A stretch of DNA of 64,000 bases from a virus, in the IMG/VR virus record IMGVR_UViG_3300005590_000035, positions 1-64,000 of that record; one strand, given 5' to 3'. Positions 30,754-39,744 of this stretch are shown one piece after another (position 1 is the first letter of the stretch; the number at the start of each line of letters is the position of its first letter). A program made the position numbers and the translations under genes. The notes below the pieces were generated by a model. That model did no database searches, was not told where the DNA came from, and saw nothing but the letters and a program-made list of their open reading frames with translations.

Positions 30754-33366
30754 ATGGATGCTATCGTCACGGCTTCGTTTTTACTGGTAGGTTGGAATAC
30801 ATATTCTGCCATCGTAGTGGCTAAAGATACCTATACAGGTAAGATGCCCGGACCTAAAAGTTTAGGATATTCTATTGCGGGACTTGCTGGCTTGTCGGCA
30901 TTCCTTTTATATTTTTACGGCATTAAGGCCGAAGAAAATCCACAACTACTCGCAGCGGAAGATGATAGTTGGCAAGGGATTTCACTTGCAGGTTCCGTTG
31001 ATGAAATAGACGAAATGTTAGGACGCAAAAGAAAAGATGCAGAAGACCGGGACGAAGACGAACGCATGACCCGTGCCGAAGCCGAAGATTTAGTTCAAAA
31101 AGTTGAGAAACTTATGGCTCCTTATGTGGACCGACTGGAAGTTTGTGGTAGTTACCGCCGAGGTTCCCAAAGTCCCGGCGATTTAGATGTTATCATCATT
31201 CCCAAGAAAGGGATGACATTACCTATGATAGTCCAAGACATAAACCCAGCCCAAGTTAATTGGTTAGGAGAACAAAAGACACAGATAGTGATTGATGGCC
31301 ATAAAGTGGACTTTCGTGTTTCATCCACCAAAGGATGGGGTGCCGCACTCCTTTACTTTACAGGTCCCGCTGGTTACAATATCGGTATGAGGATGCGAGC
31401 GAAAAAGTTAGGAATGAAACTTAATGAATATGGAATCTTTGACCGGGCCACAGACAAATACCTTGGAGGAGAAACCGAGGATGAGATTTACCAAGTTTTA
31501 GGCAAGACACCTAAAACTCCCGAAATGCGTAGTAAGCGAGCCGAGCAAACTTTTGTTCGCACAAAGGCCGACACCAATAAGTGCTCCCATTGTGGAGTAA
31601 TCGGAGAAACATTCACCGTCAAGGAAGAACATTTCTGCGGACCAGTTTGCCTACACAAATATGAAGGTTTGGCCGCTGAAGATAGTAGCCCGTATAGTTG
31701 GCTAACCGAAGGCGAGTGTGCAATGTGCAATCACGATGCCAAGTTTGTTGTGGAAGATTTAGCCGTAGGGACTCGTGGATTTTGTTGTGAAGCCTGTTAT
31801 GCGGTTTTTGTTGGACTTCCTGTAAAAGAAGAAGGTTACTATGGTTTGGCTGCCGAAACTCTTACCTTAGAAGCACCCCGGGCAACTTATACAGATGTCG
31901 GACAGCAAACTTTTGAGAAATCATATAACATCAAGGCCAAGAAGCCCTTGAATGCCATTGTCAAAGACAAGATGGCTGGGCAGTTACCATCCGATGACAG
32001 CCGAAAATATAACTGGAACCGGGATTTTACCATTTCAAACATGAGCAAAAAGGAATCTAAATTAGTTCAGCAGTATTTTAGTGGCTTATGTATGGCACAC
32101 GCAAGATTTCAAACATCAAATGAAGGCAATGATTTAACATCAGTTCAAAATGCTACTGCCAATAATGCTTACATGAAAAGTTTGCGTGAGCAAGAATGGT
32201 TGAGAGCAGAACTCAAAGACTATGTTGCTATGCAAAATATGTCCGACCAAGAAATAGTGGACTACATAGCCGGAACAAACAATGGCATGGACTTTGACGG
32301 TATGTTACAATTAATCCGATATTGTGAGTTAATGGAAGGCCCCTATGCAGACATCAAGATGGTTGCCACCGACAGGTCCCCGTTTGAAGTAAATGGTGGA
32401 TATGGGAATGTTTATTATTCCTCAAGAAATCCTTATTCTTTTGAAACACTCTCCATGAAAAACTTTGGTTCATGGGACGGGACAGACGATACTTTCAAAT
32501 CCCGGGATGGACGGAGAGCCGGTAAAGTTTTCACCCGAATGACTAAATTAAGACCCTACACTACTTTCCCCGAAATTACATCCGATGAAGATTCATACAT
32601 TGAGTATCAAACAGATGGAGGTTACACCAGTAGTTCCAACTACTTCACTATGAGTCCAATGGTATTTGCCAATTTGAGTCGCCGAAGAAATGTGGATGGA
32701 TATTCCGCTACTGTGGGTGCGGGGTGGAGATATAACATCAAAGATTGGGAGGGTGTAAAGTCCGCTCCATACCGATACGCCACAATGGTTAGACTACCTA
32801 CAATGGAAGAACTCTTTCAAGCATACGCTAAAAGCCCACCAATTAGCCGAGCAGATTTAGCGTCCATTTACAATAAGTCTAAGAACTTAAACTCCGTTGC
32901 AGAAGCCGCAAAGAAAAAGAAAGAAGAAGAGGAAAGAGCATTACGAGAAAAGCAAAGTAACCTCGCTGCCAAAAATAAGGCCCAAGCAGACTTAGAAGAA
33001 ATCAATAAATCTATCGCCGTTCTTATCAAACAGAAAGTTACCGAAGCCCGAGCAGCGGGATTAGGTGATGATGAGATTTACGAAACTTTGGAAAACACAC
33101 TCTATGATATTGAAGATATGGTCCATGACTGGGAACCAGACAACTACATGGCAGAAGAAGACCAAACTTTTGGTTGTGGAAGTTGTGGCATAGGGCCACT
33201 CCACACAACCACAGTTGAGGGTCTAAGTTTTGTGCTATGTCCCGATTGCGGATTGGTGAAAGGAAAGGAAGGGGCCAATGATTGGAATGTTGATTGGTCG
33301 GAAGGAAAACCAAAAATTGCAGACCCACTCTTTGCCGACTTGGAGTGGGACGATTCGGAGGAGTAA
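30754..33366 (+). CDS. Membrane-anchored modular protein with DNA polymerase X domain
   Basis: An 870-residue protein. Two N-terminal hydrophobic helices (about 3-23 and 38-55) are followed by candidate cut sites 'YGIKAE' (60) and 'LLAAE' (69). A polymerase X nucleotidyltransferase core spans about 105-250: 'VCGSYRRGSQSPGDLDVIII' gives D143 and D145, 'DGHKVDFRV' gives D186, and 'YFTGPAGYNIGMRMRAKKLG' is the family's T-G-x-x-x-x-N loop. Two MYM/TRASH-like zinc modules (277-299, 322-348) are separated and ended by 'GLAAE' sites (309, 368). A long unrecognised region (about 380-690), a coiled coil (715-760) and a C-terminal zinc ribbon (808-833) complete it. It looks like a virion precursor that carries a repair polymerase. 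Confidence 0.78.
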   Translation: MDAIVTASFLLVGWNTYSAIVVAKDTYTGKMPGPKSLGYSIAGLAGLSAFLLYFYGIKAEENPQLLAAEDDSWQGISLAGSVDEIDEMLGRKRKDAEDRDEDERMTRAEAEDLVQKVEKLMAPYVDRLEVCGSYRRGSQSPGDLDVIIIPKKGMTLPMIVQDINPAQVNWLGEQKTQIVIDGHKVDFRVSSTKGWGAALLYFTGPAGYNIGMRMRAKKLGMKLNEYGIFDRATDKYLGGETEDEIYQVLGKTPKTPEMRSKRAEQTFVRTKADTNKCSHCGVIGETFTVKEEHFCGPVCLHKYEGLAAEDSSPYSWLTEGECAMCNHDAKFVVEDLAVGTRGFCCEACYAVFVGLPVKEEGYYGLAAETLTLEAPRATYTDVGQQTFEKSYNIKAKKPLNAIVKDKMAGQLPSDDSRKYNWNRDFTISNMSKKESKLVQQYFSGLCMAHARFQTSNEGNDLTSVQNATANNAYMKSLREQEWLRAELKDYVAMQNMSDQEIVDYIAGTNNGMDFDGMLQLIRYCELMEGPYADIKMVATDRSPFEVNGGYGNVYYSSRNPYSFETLSMKNFGSWDGTDDTFKSRDGRRAGKVFTRMTKLRPYTTFPEITSDEDSYIEYQTDGGYTSSSNYFTMSPMVFANLSRRRNVDGYSATVGAGWRYNIKDWEGVKSAPYRYATMVRLPTMEELFQAYAKSPPISRADLASIYNKSKNLNSVAEAAKKKKEEEERALREKQSNLAAKNKAQADLEEINKSIAVLIKQKVTEARAAGLGDDEIYETLENTLYDIEDMVHDWEPDNYMAEEDQTFGCGSCGIGPLHTTTVEGLSFVLCPDCGLVKGKEGANDWNVDWSEGKPKIADPLFADLEWDDSEE

Positions 33367-33368
33367 CT

Positions 33369-34841
33369 TTGGGTCTTGAATACATAGAAGTGGATAATAC
33401 TATCCTATTAATGACTGCCTTAGAAGATGCAGGTTACCCAACATACATTGTGGGTGGAGCGGTAAGAGATACCATCATGGGTAATCCCATCAAAGATTTG
33501 GATATAGCAACTAAAGCAACTCCGTCCCAAGTTGAAGAAGTTGTCAAAAGTTTGGAAGGGTTCAGTTACATATCTGGGAGCCAAGGAGCAGTCAGTATTG
33601 CTAACCTTGTATCATTAGTTAATTTTCCTAATCATAAGAAGGGCCAACCTCATGATATTGAGATTGCTACTTTCCGAAAAGATTTAGGTTTTGAAAGAGA
33701 TGCTAACGGTAAGAAAGATAGGACCAAACCCATTCTTGTCCCAGCCCAAACTTTGAAAGAAGATTTGAAGCGTAGGGACTTTACTATTAACGCCATTGCC
33801 ATGACTAAGGATTTTGAAATAGTGGACTTGTTGAATGGCAAGGCCGACATAGAAGCAGGGATTGTTAAGGCAGTTGGCAAACCAAGCCTAAGATTTAATG
33901 AGGACCCTGTAAGAATGTTAAGAGCCTTGAGATTCAGCACAAGATATGGATTTGAATTGGACCCTGCAACTCGTCAAGCAATTGTTGATAACATAGAATG
34001 GATGGAAAGAATATCTCCACCACGCATGAGGGATGAGATGGGTAAAGTTTTGATGCAGAAAGGAGGATTTCAAGAATTGTATGAAATAGGTTTCATTCCA
34101 TTGCTGATGCCTGAACTTAGAAACATCAAAGACTTAGAACACAATCCCGAATATCATCCGGAAGGTTCCGTGTATGGCCACTATTGCGCTATCTTTGACA
34201 GACTTGGTGACGCAGTAAAGTTATCCCCTCCCGCACCCACCCCATTATATTTTGAAAAGTTTGGTTACCGCACAGCAGGTGGCGGGGCCTCCGACATCCT
34301 TGCATGGGCCTTACTTTTCCATGACATCGGCAAGAAGGCTACTGCCGAAGCATCAACCAAAGGAGATTGGTTCTCCTTCCACGCACACGAGAGCGTGGGT
34401 GCTACTATCTTTTATGATAACTATGGGTCAAAGGCCAAGACATCCCCATTTGAGTTCAGCCGTAAGGAAACGGATGCGATTACATGGGTGACCCTATTCC
34501 ACCTTGGAAAGTTTTGGGATAGTAAGAAGTTCAAGAAAGTTGCCGAGATGGTAAGTCACGAAGATTTCACCCTCTTGTGTAGTGTGGCTTATTTTGATTC
34601 ATCTATGCGGAGTAAAGGGGACAAGTTTGCTGGGAGGATGGAATACTTGACAGAAATTAGGGAAAAAGTAAGCACTATTGAGGACGCTACACCGATGCCG
34701 AAAGGGTTTGGTAATACAGTTTCCGAGGCGTTGAATATCGCTGCGGGTCCCGCATTAGGTGACGCAATACAACGAATAAGGCAAATGGTTATTAGCGGAA
34801 ACGCCAAATCTTACGAGGAAGCCCTTGACCGTATGAGATAG
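33369..34841 (+). CDS. cca: tRNA CCA nucleotidyltransferase-family protein with HD domain
   Basis: A 490-residue protein. Start TTG 33369 is preceded by GGAGGAG about 6 nt upstream, unlike the leaderless genes around it. 'YIVGGAVRDTIMGNPIKDLD' contains G-G-x-V-R-D and the D-x-D metal site, with 'RRDFTINAIAM' and 'NEDPVRMLRALRFSTRYGFE' as the class II (bacterial/eukaryotic) signatures. An HD-type phosphohydrolase region follows ('LLFHDIGKKATAE', 'FHAHESVGA'). Cellular archaea use class I CCA enzymes, so a bacterial or phage source is likely. It may repair tRNA 3' ends or act as a poly(A)-type polymerase. Confidence 0.87.
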   Translation: MGLEYIEVDNTILLMTALEDAGYPTYIVGGAVRDTIMGNPIKDLDIATKATPSQVEEVVKSLEGFSYISGSQGAVSIANLVSLVNFPNHKKGQPHDIEIATFRKDLGFERDANGKKDRTKPILVPAQTLKEDLKRRDFTINAIAMTKDFEIVDLLNGKADIEAGIVKAVGKPSLRFNEDPVRMLRALRFSTRYGFELDPATRQAIVDNIEWMERISPPRMRDEMGKVLMQKGGFQELYEIGFIPLLMPELRNIKDLEHNPEYHPEGSVYGHYCAIFDRLGDAVKLSPPAPTPLYFEKFGYRTAGGGASDILAWALLFHDIGKKATAEASTKGDWFSFHAHESVGATIFYDNYGSKAKTSPFEFSRKETDAITWVTLFHLGKFWDSKKFKKVAEMVSHEDFTLLCSVAYFDSSMRSKGDKFAGRMEYLTEIREKVSTIEDATPMPKGFGNTVSEALNIAAGPALGDAIQRIRQMVISGNAKSYEEALDRMR

Positions 34842-34852
34842 TTTAGCAATCA

Positions 34853-34862
34853 TTAAGTAGTC
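34853..34862 (+). promoter_or_regulatory. TATA-like box TTAAGTAGTC
   Basis: It lies 44 nt before ATG 34897, implying a short leader of roughly 15 nt. Confidence 0.6.
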
Positions 34863-34896
34863 GGGGAATATAAATCGTAACTACTGGTGAATTAAG

Positions 34897-35109
34897 ATGA
34901 CTGGAATGATAGATAAAATCTGCACAACCCTAACTGATGGAAAAGTCGTAATGGGCGTTCTGCTTCTTGTCGGACTTCACAGCGTAGCAACTGATATGGT
35001 AGCCCCTCTTTGGGATATGTCTATCATGGGTGTTAGCGTTGGGAATGCCGTTGGAGTAGTTGCCCTTGCATCCGCAGTCTGTATGCTCAAAGCCGAGTTT
35101 ATGGAATAA
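34897..35109 (+). CDS. 70-aa membrane protein
   Basis: Two hydrophobic stretches ('VVMGVLLLVGLHSVA' and 'VGNAVGVVALASAVCML') with a short polar start. Could be a holin-like or virion membrane protein; no family recognised. Confidence 0.58.
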   Translation: MTGMIDKICTTLTDGKVVMGVLLLVGLHSVATDMVAPLWDMSIMGVSVGNAVGVVALASAVCMLKAEFME

Positions 35110-35141
35110 TGTTAGTGTAAGCAGCAAAAGAAATAATAGGC

Positions 35142-35330
35142 GTGAAGTTTATGGTAGCGAAAGTATGCGAGTTGGAAGCCACATTGGTTAGACTCCACAC
35201 CGGATGTCAATATAACAACACATTATGTGAGTATATGGGACATACCACGCAATCAAAATCAACCACGCTCAAAGAATTAGAGTTGATATTGAAAAATTGG
35301 GGGACGCTGGATGGCCAAGTCATCGGATGA
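35142..35330 (+). CDS. 62-aa hypothetical protein
   Basis: Starts at GTG 35142 (ATG 35151 is the alternative). Helical, with two cysteines. It overlaps the next gene by 20 nt, consistent with coupled translation. Not recognised. Confidence 0.52.
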   Translation: MKFMVAKVCELEATLVRLHTGCQYNNTLCEYMGHTTQSKSTTLKELELILKNWGTLDGQVIG

Positions 35331-35631
35331 CCCTTCTAATGAGTTCACTAAAGACCTCCTTCAATTGATTCGCTCAAGTATAGCGAACAATCAACACTTA
35401 AGTGAAGCAATCATTCGTCTGCAAGAGCAAGGTCGTGTTACCGAAGCCGATGTAGGCTCTCTCCTTAAAATTATTCGTGATGGGAATGGCCGACCTCCGC
35501 TAATGTCCCGATTAGAAGCCTTAGAAAGAGCAGTTGCTAAGGAAGAAATAGATAATAAGATGCGTTGGGACTTAGTTCTCGTCATGGCTCCGGGCTTAGT
35601 TGCCCTACTTGCCACCATGATGGGAATGTAA
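35311..35631 (+). CDS. C-terminally anchored coiled-coil protein
   Basis: A 106-residue protein with a helical cytosolic part ('LEALERAVAKEEIDNKMRWD') and one C-terminal transmembrane helix ('LVLVMAPGLVALLATMMGM') ending at the stop. This topology resembles XhlA-like phage membrane proteins and also a tail-anchored protein that could be a client of the Get3-like ATPase at 48140 (inference). Confidence 0.65.
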   Translation: MAKSSDDPSNEFTKDLLQLIRSSIANNQHLSEAIIRLQEQGRVTEADVGSLLKIIRDGNGRPPLMSRLEALERAVAKEEIDNKMRWDLVLVMAPGLVALLATMMGM

Positions 35632-35634
35632 AGA

Positions 35635-35644
35635 TTAAATACCT
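35635..35644 (+). promoter_or_regulatory. TATA-like box TTAAATACCT
   Basis: It lies 30 nt before ATG 35665. Confidence 0.65.
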
Positions 35645-35664
35645 CCCCGCATTATAGGGATGAT

Positions 35665-36009
35665 ATGCCCTATCTTACACAAGATGCCCGAGAGAAGTTG
35701 GATTCACACATCAACGATATTTTAGAAGTCCTCCTTGAAAGTAATGTTTCAGTTCCGGGCGGCTTAAACTACGCCATCTGCCGTGTGGCCGATGGGGTAA
35801 TCGCCGCCAAAGGAGAGAGTTATTCCCTTTACAATACTTTACTGGGTGCTACCGAAGCAGCCAAGTTAGAAATCTATCGCCGAATGGTGGCTCCTTATGA
35901 AGATGAGAAGTGCAAACAAAATGGTGAAGTCTTTTCCATTAAGACCCCTAATAAGGATGAAGGCCAACAAAAGTTATTTCACCTTGGCCAACCTCACGGC
36001 GGGGCTTGA
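35665..36009 (+). CDS. DUF6899-like hypothetical protein
   Basis: A 114-residue protein that starts 'MPYLTQDAREKLDSHINDIL' and has 'GGLNYAICRVADG', a pattern shared with a common phage family of unknown function (M-P-Y-I...L-N-Y-A-I-T). Followed by a helical region with 'AKLEIYRRMVAPYEDEKCKQ'. The assignment to the family is from memory of its pattern. Confidence 0.65.
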   Translation: MPYLTQDAREKLDSHINDILEVLLESNVSVPGGLNYAICRVADGVIAAKGESYSLYNTLLGATEAAKLEIYRRMVAPYEDEKCKQNGEVFSIKTPNKDEGQQKLFHLGQPHGGA

Positions 36010-36021
36010 ATACAAGAAGCA

Positions 36022-36031
36022 TTAAGTAGTA
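36022..36031 (+). promoter_or_regulatory. TATA-like box TTAAGTAGTA
   Basis: It lies 30 nt before ATG 36052. Confidence 0.7.
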
Positions 36032-36051
36032 GGGCGAAGAGATTATAACTC

Positions 36052-36435
36052 ATGCCTTATGCAGACCCCGAGAAGAAACGGCAATACATGGCTTCTTACA
36101 ATAAGAAGTGGTATCAAGCCAATAAAGAGCCAAAAGATTTAGTTAGTAAAGCGGTGGACCGTAAAAAGGAATTACGCTCCAAGAAACGCCGATGGTTAGT
36201 TGATAACCTCGGTGGAAAATGTGTAGTTACCGGTTCCGATAACGGACTTAATCTTGAAGTCTATCTTAAGACACCTTCGGACAGACAATCATGGGGACCT
36301 GCCGGTGGTAAGACCCATCCAAAGTCCGTCTATGATTATTCATGGTCGGAATTACAGACTAACCTTCCTAAGTTTGTCGTGTGCGACAGGGACCACATTA
36401 CCAGTTATTACAGTTCCCAGCAAAGCCAATCCTAA
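36052..36435 (+). CDS. Degenerate HNH-endonuclease-like protein
   Basis: A 127-residue protein. The N terminus 'YADPEKKRQYMASYNKKWYQ' is the basic helix that often precedes phage HNH domains. The remainder keeps the outline ('GGKCVVTGSDNGLNLEVYL' and 'FVVCDRDHITSYY') but lacks the usual second cysteine pair and the paired histidines, so it is probably inactive or a distant relative. Confidence 0.5.
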   Translation: MPYADPEKKRQYMASYNKKWYQANKEPKDLVSKAVDRKKELRSKKRRWLVDNLGGKCVVTGSDNGLNLEVYLKTPSDRQSWGPAGGKTHPKSVYDYSWSELQTNLPKFVVCDRDHITSYYSSQQSQS

Positions 36436-36437
36436 CC

Positions 36438-36447
36438 TTAATATAGG
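36438..36447 (+). promoter_or_regulatory. TATA-like box TTAATATAGG
   Basis: It lies 30 nt before ATG 36468 and supports the small gene there. Confidence 0.63.
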
Positions 36448-36467
36448 ACCTAACCATAGGATAGGCT

Positions 36468-36620
36468 ATGTGCCACAATCCGGACTGCGACTCAACTGAT
36501 GTTGAACAGTATGAATGCACTAACCGTGCTACCTTAGAGTATAGGACAGAATGTAATGAGTGTGGCTATTATGAAGTTCACGCCAGTCTTAACTACCATT
36601 TGGAGTTCCCTTGCCTGTGA
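36468..36620 (+). CDS. 50-aa zinc-ribbon protein
   Basis: 'CHNPDC', 'ECTNR', 'ECNECGYYEVH' and a terminal 'PCL' provide seven cysteines. The 'Y-R-T-E-C-N-E-C-G' arrangement is ribbon-like. Placed by the upstream box. No family recognised. Confidence 0.6.
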   Translation: MCHNPDCDSTDVEQYECTNRATLEYRTECNECGYYEVHASLNYHLEFPCL

Positions 36621-36655
36621 TATTGAAAAGAGGGGAGAAGTAGGGGTTTGAATAC

Positions 36656-36781
36656 ATGACTAATAAGATTTGGGAAGATTGGGGAGAGATAGGGGAGGCC
36701 CTTTCTTGGGGTCGTAAGTTGGCATGGGGTTTGTTGTTTGCATTATTAGGAATAATTATCTTCTTTCCGATTATGGCTTAA
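36656..36781 (+). CDS. 41-aa membrane microprotein
   Basis: An amphipathic start ('MTNKIWEDWGEIGEALSWG') is followed by one transmembrane helix ('LAWGLLFALLGIIIFFPIM'). An AGGGGAGAAG sequence lies at 36631-36640, the same ribosome-binding-like element used before 49326 and 61197, here 16 nt from the start. Confidence 0.52.
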   Translation: MTNKIWEDWGEIGEALSWGRKLAWGLLFALLGIIIFFPIMA

Positions 36782-36808
36782 CTCCCTAAATTGGCTGACG
36801 AGTGATAC

Positions 36809-36818
36809 TTTAAGTAGT
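36809..36818 (+). promoter_or_regulatory. TATA-like box TTTAAGTAGT
   Basis: It lies 30 nt before ATG 36839. Confidence 0.7.
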
Positions 36819-36838
36819 CGTGTCGCCAAGTTTCAAGT

Positions 36839-38908
36839 ATGACTGATGCTGACTATCGCCGACACATGGCAGAATACTTCCGCATGAAGGCCGAAGGTTC
36901 TTCATCACCGGATTACACACCGGAAGACAATGGCCCGACTGAATCCTATGAACCAGCCGTTGCTACTCCCTCCGAGATTGAATGGGGAGCAGAAGGTCAA
37001 TACGAACCTACTACTAACTATTCACTTGATGGTTATACACCTATTGATTCAGTAGTTGTTGAAGCACCAATGGGTCATGGCGTTGCCTTTGACCTTGGAG
37101 CAGAAGGTCGTCCTTATCCGGACGCATCTGTTGGGGACATTTTTGAAGACCTACCCCGCCAAAACGCAGAAATTAGTGGAGTTAATTTCCAAGCAGAAGA
37201 TAATCCAATTATTGAAGGAACCAAAATGGATTCCGATAAGATTTACATTGAGCCTCTTGAAGTTCAAGAAGGCCGTTCACTACAAGGTTACACCGCTATG
37301 GACTCCGTTGTTGAACAAGCCCCATTGGGCTATGGAGTTCCACAATGGTATGGCCGTGCTGAAGGTTCCGCTGGCGACCAAGTAGTTTCTTGGGAAGACG
37401 GTGCCGGAGTTTCCTCACCATCCTCTCCCCCATCTAACATTATGTGGGCGGAACAAAAGAATGCTCACAACGACAACATAACGCAAATGGAATTAACCTA
37501 TGAAGGCCATGCTATTATTGAGATGGATGAGTTAGAGTCAAACCATTTATTCGCAAAAGGTATGGTAAAAGATTGGTGGATTAAATATGGAACACTATAC
37601 ATAGAATTAGAGGATGGCACCGTAAAAGAAGAAAGTATTGATGTATCTATGGCCTTTGATACATTAGATACAAAACATCCTACCGCTATTATGATAGAAG
37701 ATAAAGAAGGCAATTGGCATAGGCACGAGGCAGAAGAAAGCAAAACTATGTATGCACAAGGCTATAATGACAAGATGGATGAATCTATGGGTATGCGTCA
37801 CCGTGGCTCTCACTCACAATCTATGAAGGACCGAAGAGATGAAGCCTCCGCAATGGATAAAGACCATTCAATGATGGGTCGTAAGTATGATGATGTTATG
37901 ACTATGGACGCATCCGGTAAATACTATTCCGAACACCACAAAGGTCAAGGTTACAATGATGAATTAGATGAAAGTTTGGGAATGTCCCACAAAGAATCGG
38001 GAATGCACCAGTCTATGAAAGACCGAAGGGATGAATCTAAAGGAACTGAAAAGTTTGACAACTCTCGTGCATACTCTCGTGTGCAAGCAATGGACGCTGA
38101 AATGGATGGCGGAAAAGATTGGAACATGGGACTCACACAATACGCAGGTTCAGCAGGTGGCTCCGGTCAAGGAACTCCTGTAAATTATGGTGGTATCTCA
38201 CTACCGGAAACTGCGGTTGCTTCACTTGTTGAAAACTCCGGCGATAATCCTTTGGACGCTTCCATTGGAACAGTTATGGGAACAATGGGTGCTGAAACAT
38301 CACTAAAGAGTAAGAAGTCCAAGAACCCTTCCGCTCGTCAGCGTGGCCGTGCAGCAACTCAAGGAACAGATAATGACCCTTGTGCTAAATCCGACAGGGC
38401 TTGCCCGAAAGATAAGGCACTTTGGCAGAAGTCAAAGCAAAGGGCTTCCAAAGAATACCGAGTATGGCCTTCACCTCACGCAAGCGCATACGCAGTTCAA
38501 TTGTATAACCAAGCAGGTGGAAAGTGGAGTGGAGCAACTAAAGCCGCTCACAAAGGTGCTAAGAGTTCAAACCTTGGCAAGAATAGCCTTACTAACTATT
38601 ACGATGGTAACTATCAAAGAGGAAACGACAAAGGAAAAGCCGTGGACTTCTCGGACCGCAAGGCTCATGTAACACATGGCGACTGTGGCCGTGCCTACAC
38701 TAAAGATATGTCCCCAGCGGAGTTTAGAAAATCATTCCCACGATGCCTCCCTCAATCCGGAGCAGCAGGTATGTCCTCAAGAGGACAAACTAAGGAAACA
38801 CTCAAGAAGAGAGCACGACTGAACAAAAACAAGTTCCGTGGTGGCCGTGGTGTCGCTGTTCCTGTGGACCGTAAAGCAGGTAGCAAGGCTAAGAAATCTA
38901 AGAAGTGA
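36839..38908 (+). CDS. Putative virion core precursor with basic C-terminal domain
   Basis: A 689-residue protein. Acidic N-terminal half with six x-A-E sites (19, 52, 89, 120, 175, 204/205) and two copies of a 'GYT-x-x-DSVV...AP-x-G-x-GV' repeat (near 65-85 and 150-167). The middle has two copies of 'GYNDxxDESxGM...QSMKDRRDE' (308-335, 371-399). A further site 'GTMGAE' at 486 precedes a strongly basic end ('TSLKSKKSKNPSARQRGRAA', 'YRVWPSPHASAYAVQLYNQA', terminal 'AKKSKK'). The W-P-S...A-Y-A element resembles a domain of basic proteins of large DNA viruses (DUF5872-like). Cutting at 486 would free a DNA-binding domain, as in virus core proteins (inference). Confidence 0.72.
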   Translation: MTDADYRRHMAEYFRMKAEGSSSPDYTPEDNGPTESYEPAVATPSEIEWGAEGQYEPTTNYSLDGYTPIDSVVVEAPMGHGVAFDLGAEGRPYPDASVGDIFEDLPRQNAEISGVNFQAEDNPIIEGTKMDSDKIYIEPLEVQEGRSLQGYTAMDSVVEQAPLGYGVPQWYGRAEGSAGDQVVSWEDGAGVSSPSSPPSNIMWAEQKNAHNDNITQMELTYEGHAIIEMDELESNHLFAKGMVKDWWIKYGTLYIELEDGTVKEESIDVSMAFDTLDTKHPTAIMIEDKEGNWHRHEAEESKTMYAQGYNDKMDESMGMRHRGSHSQSMKDRRDEASAMDKDHSMMGRKYDDVMTMDASGKYYSEHHKGQGYNDELDESLGMSHKESGMHQSMKDRRDESKGTEKFDNSRAYSRVQAMDAEMDGGKDWNMGLTQYAGSAGGSGQGTPVNYGGISLPETAVASLVENSGDNPLDASIGTVMGTMGAETSLKSKKSKNPSARQRGRAATQGTDNDPCAKSDRACPKDKALWQKSKQRASKEYRVWPSPHASAYAVQLYNQAGGKWSGATKAAHKGAKSSNLGKNSLTNYYDGNYQRGNDKGKAVDFSDRKAHVTHGDCGRAYTKDMSPAEFRKSFPRCLPQSGAAGMSSRGQTKETLKKRARLNKNKFRGGRGVAVPVDRKAGSKAKKSKK

Positions 38909-38916
38909 AGGTAATC

Positions 38917-38926
38917 TTCATATAGG
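38917..38926 (+). promoter_or_regulatory. TATA-like box TTCATATAGG
   Basis: It lies 30 nt before ATG 38947. Confidence 0.62.
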
Positions 38927-38946
38927 AGGCCCACCTACCATTAGGT

Positions 38947-39714
38947 ATGACTGATACCGTAGTGGTTCAACCGTGGACTCAATATCCCCCTGCACTTGCT
39001 AATGTTCGTATCTTGAACCAGTCCTCATTAGAATTGGATGGTGTTAAAACAGAACAAACTACTGTTATGTTACTGGAACCTCTATGGGTATGGGGTCAAA
39101 AGATATATTCCGAAGATGAAGTCATTCTTTTGGAGAAGAGTTCTAAAGTTATCGTTGGTAGTGGAACAAGTGTTAGAATACGCTTAGACAAAAATCCAAA
39201 CTTAGTCTATGAAAAGTATGGTCCGAGGAAAGGTTATTTGAATCCTTGGCAAAGAACTGCCATTAGTCCAGCAGATGCTAAGAAATGGAATAAAGAATTA
39301 CTCCGTAGTATGGTAATGGATGAGGAAGAATACGACCAGTTCCTAAATCCATTCATTATTAATCTTAGTGATGAAGTTTCGGATGCAATTAGTGATGCGG
39401 GGAGTAGTAGCAATTGGGAAGACATGACTGGCTCTATGATTGAAGATGATGCAAAAGACGAAGCCGAAGAGTTTATCCGTATGCTTACACTAAATCAACT
39501 TATTAGACTCAATCATTATTACAGCGGCTATACTGTTAATGATTACAAAGATTCACCCGATAAAGAGGCCATTCTTCAATCCCAAATGGATAGTTTGTTA
39601 GAAACTATCTTTGCTGAAATCTATGCTTCCGATGATGACATTTATTCAGCCCGTGTTAGTTATGTGGAGGGTCTTGAAGACAGCAGATACGATAATTGGG
39701 AACCCAATTATTGA
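38947..39714 (+). CDS. Hypothetical protein, 255 aa
   Basis: The N-terminal half is beta-rich ('VMLLEPLWVWGQKIYSEDEV'), and the C-terminal half helical and acidic. No membrane segments or known motifs. It is placed among presumed virion genes, so a structural role is possible but unproven. Confidence 0.65.
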   Translation: MTDTVVVQPWTQYPPALANVRILNQSSLELDGVKTEQTTVMLLEPLWVWGQKIYSEDEVILLEKSSKVIVGSGTSVRIRLDKNPNLVYEKYGPRKGYLNPWQRTAISPADAKKWNKELLRSMVMDEEEYDQFLNPFIINLSDEVSDAISDAGSSSNWEDMTGSMIEDDAKDEAEEFIRMLTLNQLIRLNHYYSGYTVNDYKDSPDKEAILQSQMDSLLETIFAEIYASDDDIYSARVSYVEGLEDSRYDNWEPNY

Positions 39715-39744
39715 TATTCTAAGCGATTTTTGATATTCCGAATC

